This document shows positions 36,232-45,564 of a DNA stretch of 64,000 nt, in pieces. The translations under genes were made by a program, and so were the position numbers. The DNA is from Paraburkholderia sp. PREW-6R. Its GTDB lineage: Bacteria > Pseudomonadota > Gammaproteobacteria > Burkholderiales > Burkholderiaceae. The notes below the pieces were generated by a model, which did not search any database, was not told the origin of the DNA, and saw nothing but the letters and a program-made list of their open reading frames with translations. Every line of letters begins with the position of its first letter. The stretch's first letter is position 1. The stretch lies in NCBI RefSeq assembly GCF_039621805.1, contig NZ_CP155073.1:2418001-2482000 (forward strand), given 5' to 3'.

Positions 36232-36942
36232 ATGGCAGCCTCGCTGACAGACGAGAACAACCACTTCCCTGGTCTCACCCGGATCGCCGCATTACTCGCC
36301 GATCCCGGTCGCGCCGCGATGCTCTGGGCGCTGATGGACGGCAGCGCCCGGCCAGCCGGTGAATTGACGATGATCGCGGGGCTGTCGCCGTCGGCGGCGA
36401 GCGCCCACCTCGCGCGCCTGACCGACGGCGGTCTGCTCGCGCTCGACGTGCGCGGGCGACATCGCTACTTCCGGATCGCGTCGCCGGATATCGCGGCAAC
36501 GATCGAAGCGCTCGCCAATGTCGCGCAAGTCAGCGCGCCGCAACGAACGGCGCCCCAGCCACGCACGGTGCCGCTCGATATGCGCTACGCCCGCACATGC
36601 TATGACCACATGGCCGGCGAACTGTCGGTGCAAATTTTCGAGCGGATGGTGGAGCGCGGGCTGCTGACGCCCGACGGCACGTCCCTCGACGCCACGCCCG
36701 CCGGCGCCGCACGCTTCGCCGACTGGGGCATCGACATGGCGCTGCAGAAAAGCCGCCGTCGCCGTTTCGCCTGCACCTGCCCGGACTGGAGCGAGCGCCG
36801 GCCGCATCTGGGTGGCGCACTCGGCGCGGCGCTGCTCGATTCGTGGTACGCGCAAGGTTGGGTCGAGCGCACGGCGCGTCCGCGAATCTTGCGGATCACG
36901 CCGTTGGGGCATCGCCATTTCGACGCATTTCTCGCCGCGTAA
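36232..36942 (+). CDS. ArsR-type winged-helix transcriptional regulator
   Basis: A 236-residue protein with an N-terminal ArsR-like winged helix: RIAALLADPGRAAMLWALMDG, then ELTMIAGLSPSAASAHLARLTDGGLLALDVRGRHRYFRIA, landmarks at residues 15-85. The C-terminal 130 residues form an extra domain containing CTCPDWSERRPHLGGALGAALLD, found in a subgroup of longer ArsR-like regulators. The ligand is unknown; the two close cysteines might bind a metal or sense thiol oxidation. I chose MAASLTDE because GGAG lies 8 bases before. The FecR-like gene follows on the same strand. Confidence 0.82.
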   Translation: MAASLTDENNHFPGLTRIAALLADPGRAAMLWALMDGSARPAGELTMIAGLSPSAASAHLARLTDGGLLALDVRGRHRYFRIASPDIAATIEALANVAQVSAPQRTAPQPRTVPLDMRYARTCYDHMAGELSVQIFERMVERGLLTPDGTSLDATPAGAARFADWGIDMALQKSRRRRFACTCPDWSERRPHLGGALGAALLDSWYAQGWVERTARPRILRITPLGHRHFDAFLAA

Positions 36943-37134
36943 GACGCGTCGCATTCCGTCGTTACGCGCCGCCGCCATTACAAGAAATCTTCAATACGCT
37001 TACGAATTCCGTCATCGAGACCTTTTGTTACACGCTGATGCGACGGCCTTACAAAACTGGGCGCCTTGAAACAAACGCTCCGGGTAGAGTGGTTTCCGGG
37101 ATGCTGCCATTGCAGCACCGGCTGGAGATAAATC

Positions 37135-39603
37135 ATGAAAAAAGCGACCACACACACTCGTCCAACACGCCGCGCGCTCGGCTACACGCTGATCGCCACC
37201 GCCGCATTGCTCCTTGCCTCGCAGGCCGGCATGGCGCAGGAAGCGCCTCCGGGACCGGGGCAAATACCGGAAAGCGCCACGCAGAACACCGATCCACCCT
37301 CACGTGTCGCACGTTTGAACTACACGGCGGGCACCGTCACGACGGAGCCGGCCGGCGCGACCGACTGGTCATATGCGCAGATCAACCGCCCGCTCACCAC
37401 CGGCGACCAGTTGTGGAACGACCAGAATGCACGCTCGGAACTGCATATCGGCTCGACCGCGGTACGGCTGGGCCCATCCACCAGTCTCGATCTGCTCAAC
37501 CTCGATGACAACAGCGCGCAACTCAAAGTCGCGCAAGGCACGCTGTCGGCGCGCGTGCGGGAAATGCCGCCCGGCTCCAGCTATGAAGTCGATACACCGA
37601 ATCTTGCGCTCGGCCTGAACGGGCCGGGCGACTATCGCGTCGACGTCGCACCGGACGGCAGCAGCACGACCGTCACCGTGCGCAGCGGCAGTGCGACCGT
37701 CTATGGCGACAACGGCCAGGTGCCGATCGCGGCCGGCCAGCAGATCCGCTTTGCCGGCACGAGCCTGCAACAACTCGCCAACAGCGGCGCGCCCGGACTC
37801 GACGGCTTCGACCAGTGGGCCGCGAGCCGCGACGCCGCCGAAGACCGGTCGGTCTCGGCTCGCTATGTGTCGCGCGACATCCCAGGTTACGAAGATCTCG
37901 ACGCGAACGGCACGTGGCGCGAGAGCCCGCAATACGGTGAGGTGTGGGTGCCGCGCGCGACGCCCGCGGGCTGGGCGCCCTATCACGACGGCCACTGGGT
38001 GTGGCAGGCGCCGTGGGGCTGGACCTGGGTGGACGACGCGCCGTGGGGCTTCGCGCCGTATCACTACGGCCGCTGGGCCTACGTCGACGATTCGTGGGCG
38101 TGGGTGCCGGGACCGCTCGTCGCCACCGCGCCGCCGGTCTATGCGCCGGCGCTGGTCGCCTTCGTCGGCGGCGGCGGAGGCGGAGTCGACTGGGGCGTGG
38201 ATCTGGCGATCGGCGGTGCGGTGGCGGCCGGTGTCGCCTGGTTCCCGCTGGGTCCGGGCGAGCCGTGGCATCCGCATTGGGGCGGCCAGGATCACTGGAG
38301 CCCGCGTTACTACGAACGCGTGAACCAGACGACCATCGTCAACAACTACAACCGCAACGTGAATGTGACCAACATTCACAACACGTACATCAACTACCGC
38401 GCGCCGGGCGGCGTGACGGCGGTGCCGGCGACAGCGTTCGTCCACGGTCAGCCGGTCGGGCGTTTCGCGCAGAAGGTCGATCCGCAGCAATGGCATAACG
38501 CCCGGATCAATCCGGGCGGGCCGGGGATCGCGCCGGTGCGCGAGAGTTTCGGGCCGGGTGCGCGCAATGCCAGCTACCGTCCGCCTGTAGCCGTGATGTC
38601 GCGTGCGGTGGTCGCGACGCGTAATCCGGCGACGCCGGCCGCCTATCACGACAGCCTCGCGCAACGCTTTGCGCAGTCCGGCGGACGTGTGCCGGGCGCG
38701 GGGCAGCCGATCGTGCGGACGTCCGTTCCCGCGCATATGGCCAGTGGGCCAGGCGCATTGCCGGTGCAGAACGTGCGCGTCGTGCAGTCGCATATGGCGG
38801 GTCGCATGCCGGGTGCGGCGCCAGGCGCGCCGGTCGGGCCGAACGGCACGATCGTGCAGCAGGCAGGCCAGCGGCCCGCAGTGGCGCAGGGCGCGGAACG
38901 CGGCGGCGAGCCACAGGCGCGACCCGGGACGCCGCCGCAGATGGCGAATCAGCGTGAGCAGCCGGGCGAAGGAGCGCATCCGTCGAATGGCGTGCCGCGT
39001 CCGCCGCAGGCGAATGCGAATGCTGGCAATCGCGCAAATTTCGCGCAGCAGCAACAGCAGCGTGGCCTGCCGCAGCAGCCGGGTCAGCCAGAAGCGCAGA
39101 ACGACCGCCACGAGCCGGCATGGACGCAGCCGCATGCGCCCATGGCGCAGCAACGCCGACCGCAGGAAGAGGCGGCACGTCCGGGCGGCGCGCCGCGGGC
39201 CGAGCAGAATCCGGCGGCGCAGCAGCAGGCGCGCCAGGAGGAAGCTCGCCCGCAACAGCCGGTTCAGGCTCCGCACCCGCCCGAAGCGACAGAGCCGCGT
39301 CAGGCGCAAGTGCATGCCGAGCAGCCGCAGCGACAGGAGTACCACCCCCAACCCGCCGCGCAACCGCGACCGGAGCCGCGTCAGGAATCGCGTCCTGAAC
39401 CGCATCAGCAGCAAGGCCAGCAGCAGCGGCAGGAATTCCATCCGCAGCAGCAGGCGCGTCCTGAGCCGCGTCCGCAGCAGGCGCAGCAGCCGCGCCCACA
39501 GCCGCAGCCTCAGCCGCAACATGCCGAGCAGGCCCGTCCGCAGCCGCAGCACGCCGAGCAGCACTCCGGCGGTGGCGGCCACGACGAGCATCACCGAGGC
39601 TAG
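37135..39603 (+). CDS. Large exported FecR-domain / Trp-rich / Gln-Pro-Arg-rich protein
   Basis: An 822-residue protein with a signal peptide (MKKATTHTRPTRRALGY..., cleavage near GMAQ, residue 35). A FecR-like beta domain covers about 55-215 (VARLNYTAGTVTTEP, RSELHIGSTAVRLGPST, GPGDYRVDV). A Trp-rich segment at about 255-330 has repeated WVPR, WAPYHDGHWVW, WGFAPYHYGRWAY motifs, as in DUF6600-type proteins. An Asn-rich stretch follows (NNYNRNVNVTNIHNTYINY), then 250 residues of Gln, Pro, Arg, Ala and His to the end. It is periplasmic or surface-located; the tail should be disordered. No function is established. A strong terminator follows. Confidence 0.83.
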   Translation: MKKATTHTRPTRRALGYTLIATAALLLASQAGMAQEAPPGPGQIPESATQNTDPPSRVARLNYTAGTVTTEPAGATDWSYAQINRPLTTGDQLWNDQNARSELHIGSTAVRLGPSTSLDLLNLDDNSAQLKVAQGTLSARVREMPPGSSYEVDTPNLALGLNGPGDYRVDVAPDGSSTTVTVRSGSATVYGDNGQVPIAAGQQIRFAGTSLQQLANSGAPGLDGFDQWAASRDAAEDRSVSARYVSRDIPGYEDLDANGTWRESPQYGEVWVPRATPAGWAPYHDGHWVWQAPWGWTWVDDAPWGFAPYHYGRWAYVDDSWAWVPGPLVATAPPVYAPALVAFVGGGGGGVDWGVDLAIGGAVAAGVAWFPLGPGEPWHPHWGGQDHWSPRYYERVNQTTIVNNYNRNVNVTNIHNTYINYRAPGGVTAVPATAFVHGQPVGRFAQKVDPQQWHNARINPGGPGIAPVRESFGPGARNASYRPPVAVMSRAVVATRNPATPAAYHDSLAQRFAQSGGRVPGAGQPIVRTSVPAHMASGPGALPVQNVRVVQSHMAGRMPGAAPGAPVGPNGTIVQQAGQRPAVAQGAERGGEPQARPGTPPQMANQREQPGEGAHPSNGVPRPPQANANAGNRANFAQQQQQRGLPQQPGQPEAQNDRHEPAWTQPHAPMAQQRRPQEEAARPGGAPRAEQNPAAQQQARQEEARPQQPVQAPHPPEATEPRQAQVHAEQPQRQEYHPQPAAQPRPEPRQESRPEPHQQQGQQQRQEFHPQQQARPEPRPQQAQQPRPQPQPQPQHAEQARPQPQHAEQHSGGGGHDEHHRG

Positions 39604-39647
39604 GCAGGTCCGTCTCGCGCGTCAAAGCGCGGGTCAATGGGAGCGGC

Positions 39648-39687
39648 AAAAAAATCCCCGCGATTCACATCGCGGGGATTTTTTCTA
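39648..39687. terminator. Bidirectional intrinsic terminator
   Basis: AAAAAATCCCCGCGAT / ATCGCGGGGATTTTTT is a near-perfect stem with A-runs and T-runs on both sides. It serves both the FecR-like gene (plus) and thyA (minus). Confidence 0.95.
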
Positions 39688-39722
39688 CATGCGCTCAGTG
39701 CGCAAGTGCGGCTTGAAAACCG

Positions 39723-40694
39723 TCAAACGGCCATGGGCGCGGTCAACGGCTCATGATGCTGGTAACCCACCAGCGAAAAATCCGATGGCTCAATTTTTTC
39801 GAGCCACTGCGGCTCGTACACGCCGGTTTTCGCATACTCGGGTACGCGTTCCGAGATTGCCAGCGTGGGACTGGCGTAAGGCTCACGCGTGAGCTGCTGT
39901 TGCAGCATGTCGAGCTGGTTCTCGTATATATGCGCGTCGCCGATGAAGTACGTGAACCAGCGCGGCGTATAACCCGTGAGCCGCCCGACCAGATGCAACA
40001 GCGCCGCGCCTTCGGTCAGATTGAACGGCGTGCCGAGGCCGACGTCATTGCTGCGGATATACAGGCACAGCGAGATTTCCTTGCGCGCGACGTTCGGCAG
40101 GAACTGATACAGCAGATGGCACGCCGGCAGCGCGATCTGATCCAGGACAGCCGGATTCCACGCATGAAACAGAATGCGCCGGTCGGCCGGGTTCTGCATG
40201 ATGGTGTCGAGGCACTGGCGCAACTGATCGATGGCCTTGTAGAGCAGCACCTTGCGGCCGCCCTCTTCGTCGAACTCCGTCACGACCTGGAAACCGCGTG
40301 ACGCTGCGTCGGCGAGCTGTGCGCTCGCGCTTGCGTCCAGCACCTTGTAAGCCGGCCACTGACGCCACTGCACGCCGTACACGGCGCCGAGATCATCCGG
40401 GCCTTCACGGTAAGGATTGGCAAGCCATTGCGGATTCTGGTTCGCATTGGCGTCCCACACCTTGCAGCCGAGGTCGCGAAAATCCGCGGCGCTGCGCGAC
40501 GCACGCAGAAAGCCGACGAGTTCGCCAATGGCCGACTTGAACGCCAGCTTTTTCGTGGTGACCGCGGGAAAGCCCTGCTGCAGGTCGAAGCGCAACATCG
40601 CGCCGGGCATGCCGATCGTGCGGATGCCGGTGCGGTTTTCCTGCCACGTGCCGGTGTCGAGAATCGTGCGGACGAGGTCGAGGTATTGGTTCAT
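39723..40694 (-). CDS. thyA: Thymidylate synthase ThyA
   Basis: A 323-residue enzyme that methylates dUMP to dTMP with methylenetetrahydrofolate, yielding dihydrofolate. N-terminal [16 protein letters not shown] and the phosphate-binding Arg in NRTGIRT fit the family. The nucleophile is the Cys in [10 protein letters not shown]; the folate/dUMP site has [20 protein letters not shown] and [12 protein letters not shown]. At 323 residues it is the longer bacterial form (E. coli has 264), with an insert between about 90 and 150. A TAAAAT hexamer 70 bases upstream could be its -10. folA, which recycles the dihydrofolate product, lies 2.5 kb away, separated by a regulator gene. Confidence 0.95.
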   Translation of the reverse strand: MNQYLDLVRTILDTGTWQENRTGIRTIGMPGAMLRFDLQQGFPAVTTKKLAFKSAIGELVGFLRASRSAADFRDLGCKVWDANANQNPQWLANPYREGPDDLGAVYGVQWRQWPAYKVLDASASAQLADAASRGFQVVTEFDEEGGRKVLLYKAIDQLRQCLDTIMQNPADRRILFHAWNPAVLDQIALPACHLLYQFLPNVARKEISLCLYIRSNDVGLGTPFNLTEGAALLHLVGRLTGYTPRWFTYFIGDAHIYENQLDMLQQQLTREPYASPTLAISERVPEYAKTGVYEPQWLEKIEPSDFSLVGYQHHEPLTAPMAV

Positions 40695-41008
40695 GCGGGG
40701 TTTCCTTCGACGACGCGCGGATCAGTTGGCCGATTGCGCGACGGGGGATTGAGCGAAAGCCCGATTTTAACAAGCGCAGCGGGACACCGCGTGCCGAAGC
40801 AAGCGGCAACGCCACAAGAAAGGTGGGAACACTGCGGTAACGGTTGATGTGCTGCAATCCACCGGCCGCTCAACGCGCGGTGGGTGGAATACGCGCGTGG
40901 AGCGATCATCGTTTGCGCGGACGCCACAAGAATCGGCGCGTGCGCTATCGCGACATCCATCAAAGCCACGATGCCGGCGCACCCGACCTGCAAGCGCGAA
41001 CCGACGCT
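40695..41008. other. Gap between the regulator gene and thyA
   Basis: These 314 bases have no gene I can support. They include the thyA promoter (a TAAAAT hexamer at 40764-40769, minus strand) and the 3' end of the regulator mRNA. No clear terminator is seen. Confidence 0.45.
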
Positions 41009-42403
41009 TCAAAGATGCGGCACCGATGCCGGCAACTCGCCATGCGGTGCGGCGAGCGGCTCGCCTTCCATGTGGCGCATGCCATGTGAACACAGCAGAC
41101 GGTAAAGCGTCACGCGCGAGATGCCGAGTTCCTGCGCGGCATCGCCAAGCCGACCACGATGACGCAGCAGCGCGAGTTCGATTGCCTGACGCTCGGCCGC
41201 TTCACGCGCCTGCGCGAGCGACACCGGCACGATTTCAACGTATTCGGCCAGCTCCAGATCGCGGGCAGTGATCGCCCGCCCTTCGGACATGACGATCGCG
41301 CGCCGAACCCGGTTGATCAGTTCGCGCACGTTGCCTGGCCAGCCGTAGTTATGCAACGCGGCGATGGCATCCGGCGCGAAACCCCGCAGACGCCGGCTTG
41401 CATCTTTCTTGAAGCGCTCGAGCATGTGCCGCGCGAGCAGTTCGATGTCCTTGCCACGCGCGCGCAGCGGCGGCTCGTCGATCTGCAGCACGCAAAGACG
41501 GTGATACAGGTCCGAACGGAAACGCCCTTCGATCATCGCGGCGGTCATGTCCACGTGAGTGGCCGAAATGATCCGCACGTCGACGTCGATCGCGGCGTGG
41601 CCGCCGAGACGCTCCACTTTGCGCTCCTGCAGGAAACGCAGCAGGCTCGCCTGACTTTCGAGCGGCAGGTCGCCGATTTCGTCGAGAAACAGCGTGCCGC
41701 CGTTGGCCGCTTCGACGCGACCGATCTTGCGCTGGTTCGCACCGGTGAACGCGCCGCGTTCATAGCCAAAGAGTTCGGACTGCAGCAGATGCGGCGGAAT
41801 GGCGCCGCAATTGATCGGCACGAAGGGCGCTTCGCGGCGCCCGGAACGCGCATGAATGGCGACCGCCGTCAATTCCTTGCCCGTGCCCGACTCGCCGGAA
41901 ATGAACACGGGAGCGTCGGTCATGGCCACTTTGCGGATGGAGCGGAACAGCGCAAGCATAGCGTCGCACGAGCCGACCATTTCGCCTTCGGCACCTTGCG
42001 ACCCGTCGTTCGACGCGGGTTCGCCCAGCGAGATCATGCCGTACGCATGACCGACCGAATCGACGATGCGTTCGCCCGAATACGGGACCGTCACATAATC
42101 AAAACAATAGTCGCGCACGAGGCGGCGCAGCGCGGCGTCCTGGAGTTGACCCGGTGTGGTTGCCGCGACCCAGCCGACGTTCGGCATAGTCAGGCAGGAT
42201 TCGAATGCGGCGATTTCATGCGGCTGAAAGTCGCTCGACAGATCAAGCAGGCCGCCCGCTGCCGTTCCGGCGCGAACTGCCCGGCGCACGTCGCGCGCCG
42301 ACCCGACGACTTCGACATGCCAGCCGCGTTGATGAAAGCGTGTGTTGAGTTCCGCGCTTGGATCGCGCGAAACGTAAATCAGTTGCCGCGTTGCGGGTTC
42401 CAT
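41009..42403 (-). CDS. VpsR-like sigma-54 enhancer-binding regulator
   Basis: A 464-residue activator. The N-terminal 130 residues resemble the VpsR-type receiver-like domain rather than a standard phospho-acceptor. The central AAA+ domain has Walker [16 protein letters not shown] (about 168-182), the sigma-54 contact loop [10 protein letters not shown], Walker [13 protein letters not shown], and [14 protein letters not shown]. The C-terminal Fis-type HTH is [18 protein letters not shown]. An intact GAFTGA means it can work with sigma-54. Relatives in Vibrio (VpsR) and Burkholderia (BerB) sense cyclic di-GMP and control exopolysaccharide; transfer of that role here is inference. It sits between thyA and folA behind an 850-bp gap. 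Confidence 0.9.
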   Translation of the reverse strand: MEPATRQLIYVSRDPSAELNTRFHQRGWHVEVVGSARDVRRAVRAGTAAGGLLDLSSDFQPHEIAAFESCLTMPNVGWVAATTPGQLQDAALRRLVRDYCFDYVTVPYSGERIVDSVGHAYGMISLGEPASNDGSQGAEGEMVGSCDAMLALFRSIRKVAMTDAPVFISGESGTGKELTAVAIHARSGRREAPFVPINCGAIPPHLLQSELFGYERGAFTGANQRKIGRVEAANGGTLFLDEIGDLPLESQASLLRFLQERKVERLGGHAAIDVDVRIISATHVDMTAAMIEGRFRSDLYHRLCVLQIDEPPLRARGKDIELLARHMLERFKKDASRRLRGFAPDAIAALHNYGWPGNVRELINRVRRAIVMSEGRAITARDLELAEYVEIVPVSLAQAREAAERQAIELALLRHRGRLGDAAQELGISRVTLYRLLCSHGMRHMEGEPLAAPHGELPASVPHL

Positions 42404-42459
42404 TATTCAGATCCTCTCGTCAACGAACGTTAAGGATGATGCACGCACCTGAACCGAAA

Positions 42460-42588
42460 TTCAGACACGCTGACTCGTTCGGGATTCGCGAATCGCAAAA
42501 ACCGAACGGCCATTCCATTCCGTGCGGACAGCTGATCCCCAATAAAGCGGCGTGTGTGTTTTTGAACGGCCCGTTAGCGGGCTTTTTT
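42460..42588 (+). ncRNA. Candidate small RNA ending in an intrinsic terminator
   Basis: On the plus strand, CGTTCGG (42476-42482) pairs with CCGAACG (42502-42508) around an inner hairpin GATT-CGCG-AATC (42483-42494). Sixty bases later GCCCG-TTAG-CGGGC with T6 forms a terminator (42569-42588). No protein gene precedes this terminator on the plus strand. A short structured transcript is the simplest reading. The 5' end is a guess, and I do not see a strong promoter. The repeats could instead be DNA operator sites for the adjacent regulator gene. Confidence 0.35.
42569..42588 (+). terminator. Orphan intrinsic terminator
   Basis: A 5-bp GC stem GCCCG/CGGGC with a TTAG loop is followed by six T. 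It points rightward, with no plus-strand gene upstream for 11 kb of mostly minus-strand genes (thyA and the regulator). Confidence 0.75.
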
Positions 42589-42850
42589 AAATCTGATGCT
42601 GTTTTTCGAGAGCTTACTATACACCCGCCAACTGGAAAACCTTTATGCGAATTTAATGCGCTACTCCTTGTCCAACAAGGCTCGCCGTTTCCCAAGCGTT
42701 CTTCAGCTGACGAATAAAAACCCGGTGGAAGCGCTTTCTTCAAGTTAACGCTTAGGTATATCGTACCGTATGATTAAACCCTTCGGTATTTTATGCTGCG
42801 ACCCGGTATTGAAACGCTTTATCCACTTTCAGTGCATGCGACAAATGCAA

Positions 42851-42869
42851 AACGAATGGGACATTCGTT
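42851..42869. promoter_or_regulatory. 19-bp inverted repeat
   Basis: AACGAATG and CATTCGTT are perfect 8-bp arms separated by GGA. Such a short spacer suits a dimeric repressor or activator better than an RNA hairpin. The binding protein is unknown. Confidence 0.5.
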
Positions 42870-43253
42870 GTGGGACCAGGCTTTTGCACCGTCATCAAGC
42901 TTTGATGCAATCCACCAGTCGCCCATGCAAGTCTGCATCCCGTCGGGCGCCGCCGCTGCAGTGATACGCGCGGCGACAACCTATTTCGCGACGCTGCTTG
43001 CCGCCCCACTGAGCGTAACCACACATGGCCATTCATCGAAGAAATTAGCGCGAACAAATTCGCGGTGCAAACAGCACCTGTGGCGTACCCAACACACCGC
43101 GTTCAAAAGACAAAACATGTGCTGTCCCGGATCAACACCAATGGCGCGCGAGCGTCGCGCACTACGAGCCGATCCCGGCGACAGCGTTTCCGATTCGCTG
43201 CGGCCGTATGCGGCTCATGTAGAATCAGTGAGTTACGTTCCCCTTTCCATTCG

Positions 43254-43754
43254 ATGACGACGCTCACCCTGATCGTCGCTCGCGCCAATAACGGCGTGAT
43301 CGGCCGCGACAACCAGTTGCCCTGGCGACTGCCCGAAGACCTCGCGTTCTTCAAGCGCACTACCATGGGCGCGCCCATCATCATGGGTCGCAAGACGCAC
43401 GAATCGATCGGCCGGCCGTTGCCGGGTCGCCGCAACATCGTCGTGACGCGCGACGCCACGCGCCGCTTCCAGGGCTGTGACGCCGCCACCACGCTCGAAG
43501 AGGCGCTCACGCTCGCCGCGCAGGATCAGGCACCGGAGGCTTTTCTGATCGGCGGTGCGCAGTTATATACGGAAGGTTTGCGCCAGGCGGACAAACTCAT
43601 CGTGACGGAGATTTCCGCCGACTTCGAAGGCGACGCGACCTTCCCGGAACTCGACGCAAACGAATGGGAAGAAGTTGCACACGAAACGCATCGCGCGGAC
43701 GCACCGAATGATTTCGACTACGCGTTCGTCACGTATAAGCGCAAGGGCGCCTGA
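43254..43754 (+). CDS. folA: Dihydrofolate reductase
   Basis: A 166-residue enzyme reducing dihydrofolate to tetrahydrofolate with NADPH. The N-terminus [34 protein letters not shown] is the family start with the catalytic Asp in LPEDL (position about 29). [26 protein letters not shown] carries NADPH-binding residues and [15 protein letters not shown] the GG cis-peptide. The longer upstream frame has no homology. It converges with pmbA across a strong terminator. Together with thyA it closes the folate cycle for dTMP synthesis. Confidence 0.95.
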   Translation: MTTLTLIVARANNGVIGRDNQLPWRLPEDLAFFKRTTMGAPIIMGRKTHESIGRPLPGRRNIVVTRDATRRFQGCDAATTLEEALTLAAQDQAPEAFLIGGAQLYTEGLRQADKLIVTEISADFEGDATFPELDANEWEEVAHETHRADAPNDFDYAFVTYKRKGA

Positions 43755-43777
43755 GCGCGCTGAGAGATTTCAGCCGT

Positions 43778-43815
43778 AAAAAAACGCCACGCACTTCAAA
43801 TGCGTGGCGTTTCTG
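43778..43815. terminator. Terminator between folA and pmbA
   Basis: AAAACGCCACGCA / TGCGTGGCGTTT makes a strong stem with A-runs on the left and a T-rich right side, so it can serve both convergent genes. Confidence 0.92.
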
Positions 43816-43852
43816 TTGATGGGTATCGATGGGGTATTCGCAAAGACAGCGC

Positions 43853-45235
43853 TTACTGCCCGGCAATCGTCATGCGTTCGATCAGTACCGAACCGGTCTG
43901 CTTGGTGCCGCGGGTAATCGTATCCGCACCGATTGCGACGATATGGTGGAACATCTCCTGCAACGTGCTCGCCACGGTGATTTCTTCGACCGGGTACTGG
44001 ATCTTGCCGTTCTCCACCCAGAAGCCCGACGCGCCGCGCGAGTAGTCGCCCGTCACATAGTTCACGCCCTGCCCCATCAGTTCGGTGAGCAGCAGCCCGG
44101 TGCCGAGCTTGCGCAGCATCTCCTCGAAGTCGTCCTCGGGACGCGTGCTGGAACTGCGCAGCGACAGGTTATGCGAGCCGCCCGCATTGCCGGTGGTCTG
44201 CATGCCGAGCTTGCGCGCCGAGTAGGTGGACAGGAAGTACCCCTCCACCACGCCGTCTTTCACCACCGAACGGTTTTTCGTGCGCACGCCCTCTTCGTCG
44301 AACGGCGCGCTGCCCATCGCGCGCTTGACGTGCGGGTCCTCGACCACCTGCACATGCGGCGCGAACACCGGCTTGCCGAGACTGTCGACGAGGAACGAGG
44401 TCTTGCGATATAGCGCGCCGCCGCTCGTTGCCTGCACGAATGCGCCGAGCAGACCCGCGGCGAGCGGCGCTTCGAACAGCACCGGCACCTTGCGCGTATC
44501 CAGACCGCGCGCCCCGATGCGGGCGAGCGCGCGTTGCGCCGCGTAACGGCCCACCGCTTCCGGATCGGCCAGCTGATCGGCGCTGCGGGTAGACGTGTAC
44601 CAGTCGTCGCGCTGCATGTTGCGCCCACTGCCGGCAATGGGCGCGCACGCAATGTAGTGGCGCGAATACGGATAGCCCGCCAGAAAGCCGCGCGACGTTG
44701 CCAGAACGAATTGCGAATGCTGCGCCGAAACGCTCGCGCCTTCCGAGTTTTTGATCTGCGGATCGGTGGCGAACGCCGCGTCTTCCGCGCGACGGGCAAT
44801 GTCCACCGCCTCGTCCGCAGACAGATTCCACGGGTGATACAGGTCGAGGTCGAGCGGATGCTTCTCCAGCAGATCCGCTTCGGCGAGGCCTGCGCAATCG
44901 TCTTCCGCGGTGAAGCGCGCGATGTTGTAGGCCGCCGCGACCGTGTCCTTCAACGCCTGTGACGAAAAGTCCGACGTGCTCGCGTTGCCGCGCTTGTTGC
45001 CGATGAAAACCGTGACGCCGACCATCTTGTCGCGGTTGTGCTCGATCGTCTCGACTTCGCCGCGCCGTACGGAGACGGACAGCCCGTCGCCTTCGGAAAT
45101 TTCAGTTGCCGCATCGGTGCCGCCCAGCGACTTCGCGTGACGAAGGATGTCCGAGGCGATTTCCTTCAGTTCATCCTGGGTGTGCGGAAAAAAGCGCTGC
45201 TTGACGTCCATGTCTGCTGCCATTGTGGTTGCCAT
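43853..45235 (-). CDS. pmbA: Metalloprotease PmbA/TldE
   Basis: A 460-residue TldD/PmbA-family protein. PmbA (TldE) pairs with TldD to form a protease that degrades the leader of peptide antibiotics such as microcin B17 and the CcdA antitoxin in E. coli. Landmarks are GDGLSVSVRRGEVETIEHNRDKMVGVTVFIG (about 45-75), PVLFEAPLAAGLLGAFV near 300, and the ending GSVLIERMTIAGQ. The metal-binding HExxxH lies in TldD rather than here. The start is ambiguous among Met codons at 45235, 45223 and 45211; I use the first. tldD is not in this window. It is divergent from yjgA. Confidence 0.92.
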   Translation of the reverse strand: MATTMAADMDVKQRFFPHTQDELKEIASDILRHAKSLGGTDAATEISEGDGLSVSVRRGEVETIEHNRDKMVGVTVFIGNKRGNASTSDFSSQALKDTVAAAYNIARFTAEDDCAGLAEADLLEKHPLDLDLYHPWNLSADEAVDIARRAEDAAFATDPQIKNSEGASVSAQHSQFVLATSRGFLAGYPYSRHYIACAPIAGSGRNMQRDDWYTSTRSADQLADPEAVGRYAAQRALARIGARGLDTRKVPVLFEAPLAAGLLGAFVQATSGGALYRKTSFLVDSLGKPVFAPHVQVVEDPHVKRAMGSAPFDEEGVRTKNRSVVKDGVVEGYFLSTYSARKLGMQTTGNAGGSHNLSLRSSSTRPEDDFEEMLRKLGTGLLLTELMGQGVNYVTGDYSRGASGFWVENGKIQYPVEEITVASTLQEMFHHIVAIGADTITRGTKQTGSVLIERMTIAGQ

Positions 45236-45564
45236 CCTGTTCGGGCCGAGCGGCCCTGTGTTCGCCTGTTTGCCTGTGTGTTCGACTGTGTGTTCGCCCG
45301 TCACGCAACCGCTCGACCAGCTTGCGCGCTCATCTGCGTGCCGATGGCATCCCGCGATCATAGCAAGGTAAGCGATGCCGTACCTGGCATTCGCGACGCG
45401 GTTCAGGCAGCGCCGCGAGGGCCGCGCGTTTTCACGATGTCACGCGCCCGGACATCTGCGCGTCGCACGCCGCCGCACAGGTGCGCTGTGAAACGCCACG
45501 AACGCCCGCGCGGCGGTACGGCAGCACGGCGGGTTTCGCAGGCTCGGCACGCTACAATATCGGC

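Larger units (their letters stand above)
42404..43253. other. Gene-poor, A/T-richer region between the regulator and folA
   Basis: These 850 bases have lower GC than anything around. I see no credible protein gene. Contents are nested inverted repeats at 42476-42508, a perfect terminator hairpin at 42569-42588, and the 19-bp inverted repeat AACGAATG-GGA-CATTCGTT at 42851-42869. The folA promoter must lie toward the right end; TAGAAT at 43220 is a candidate -10. Confidence 0.6.

Noticed and set aside
37369-39594. A 741-codon open frame antisense to the FecR-like gene
   Set aside because: Arg/Leu-rich shadow caused by the biased codon use of the Gln/Pro-rich coding strand.
42420-42743. A 107-codon minus-strand frame in the gene-poor gap
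   Set aside because: No ribosome binding site, a TTG start and no motif; it overlaps the hairpins and terminator.
42793-43257. A 154-codon plus-strand frame before folA
   Set aside because: Composition is unlike a coding frame here and it runs into the folA start in another frame.
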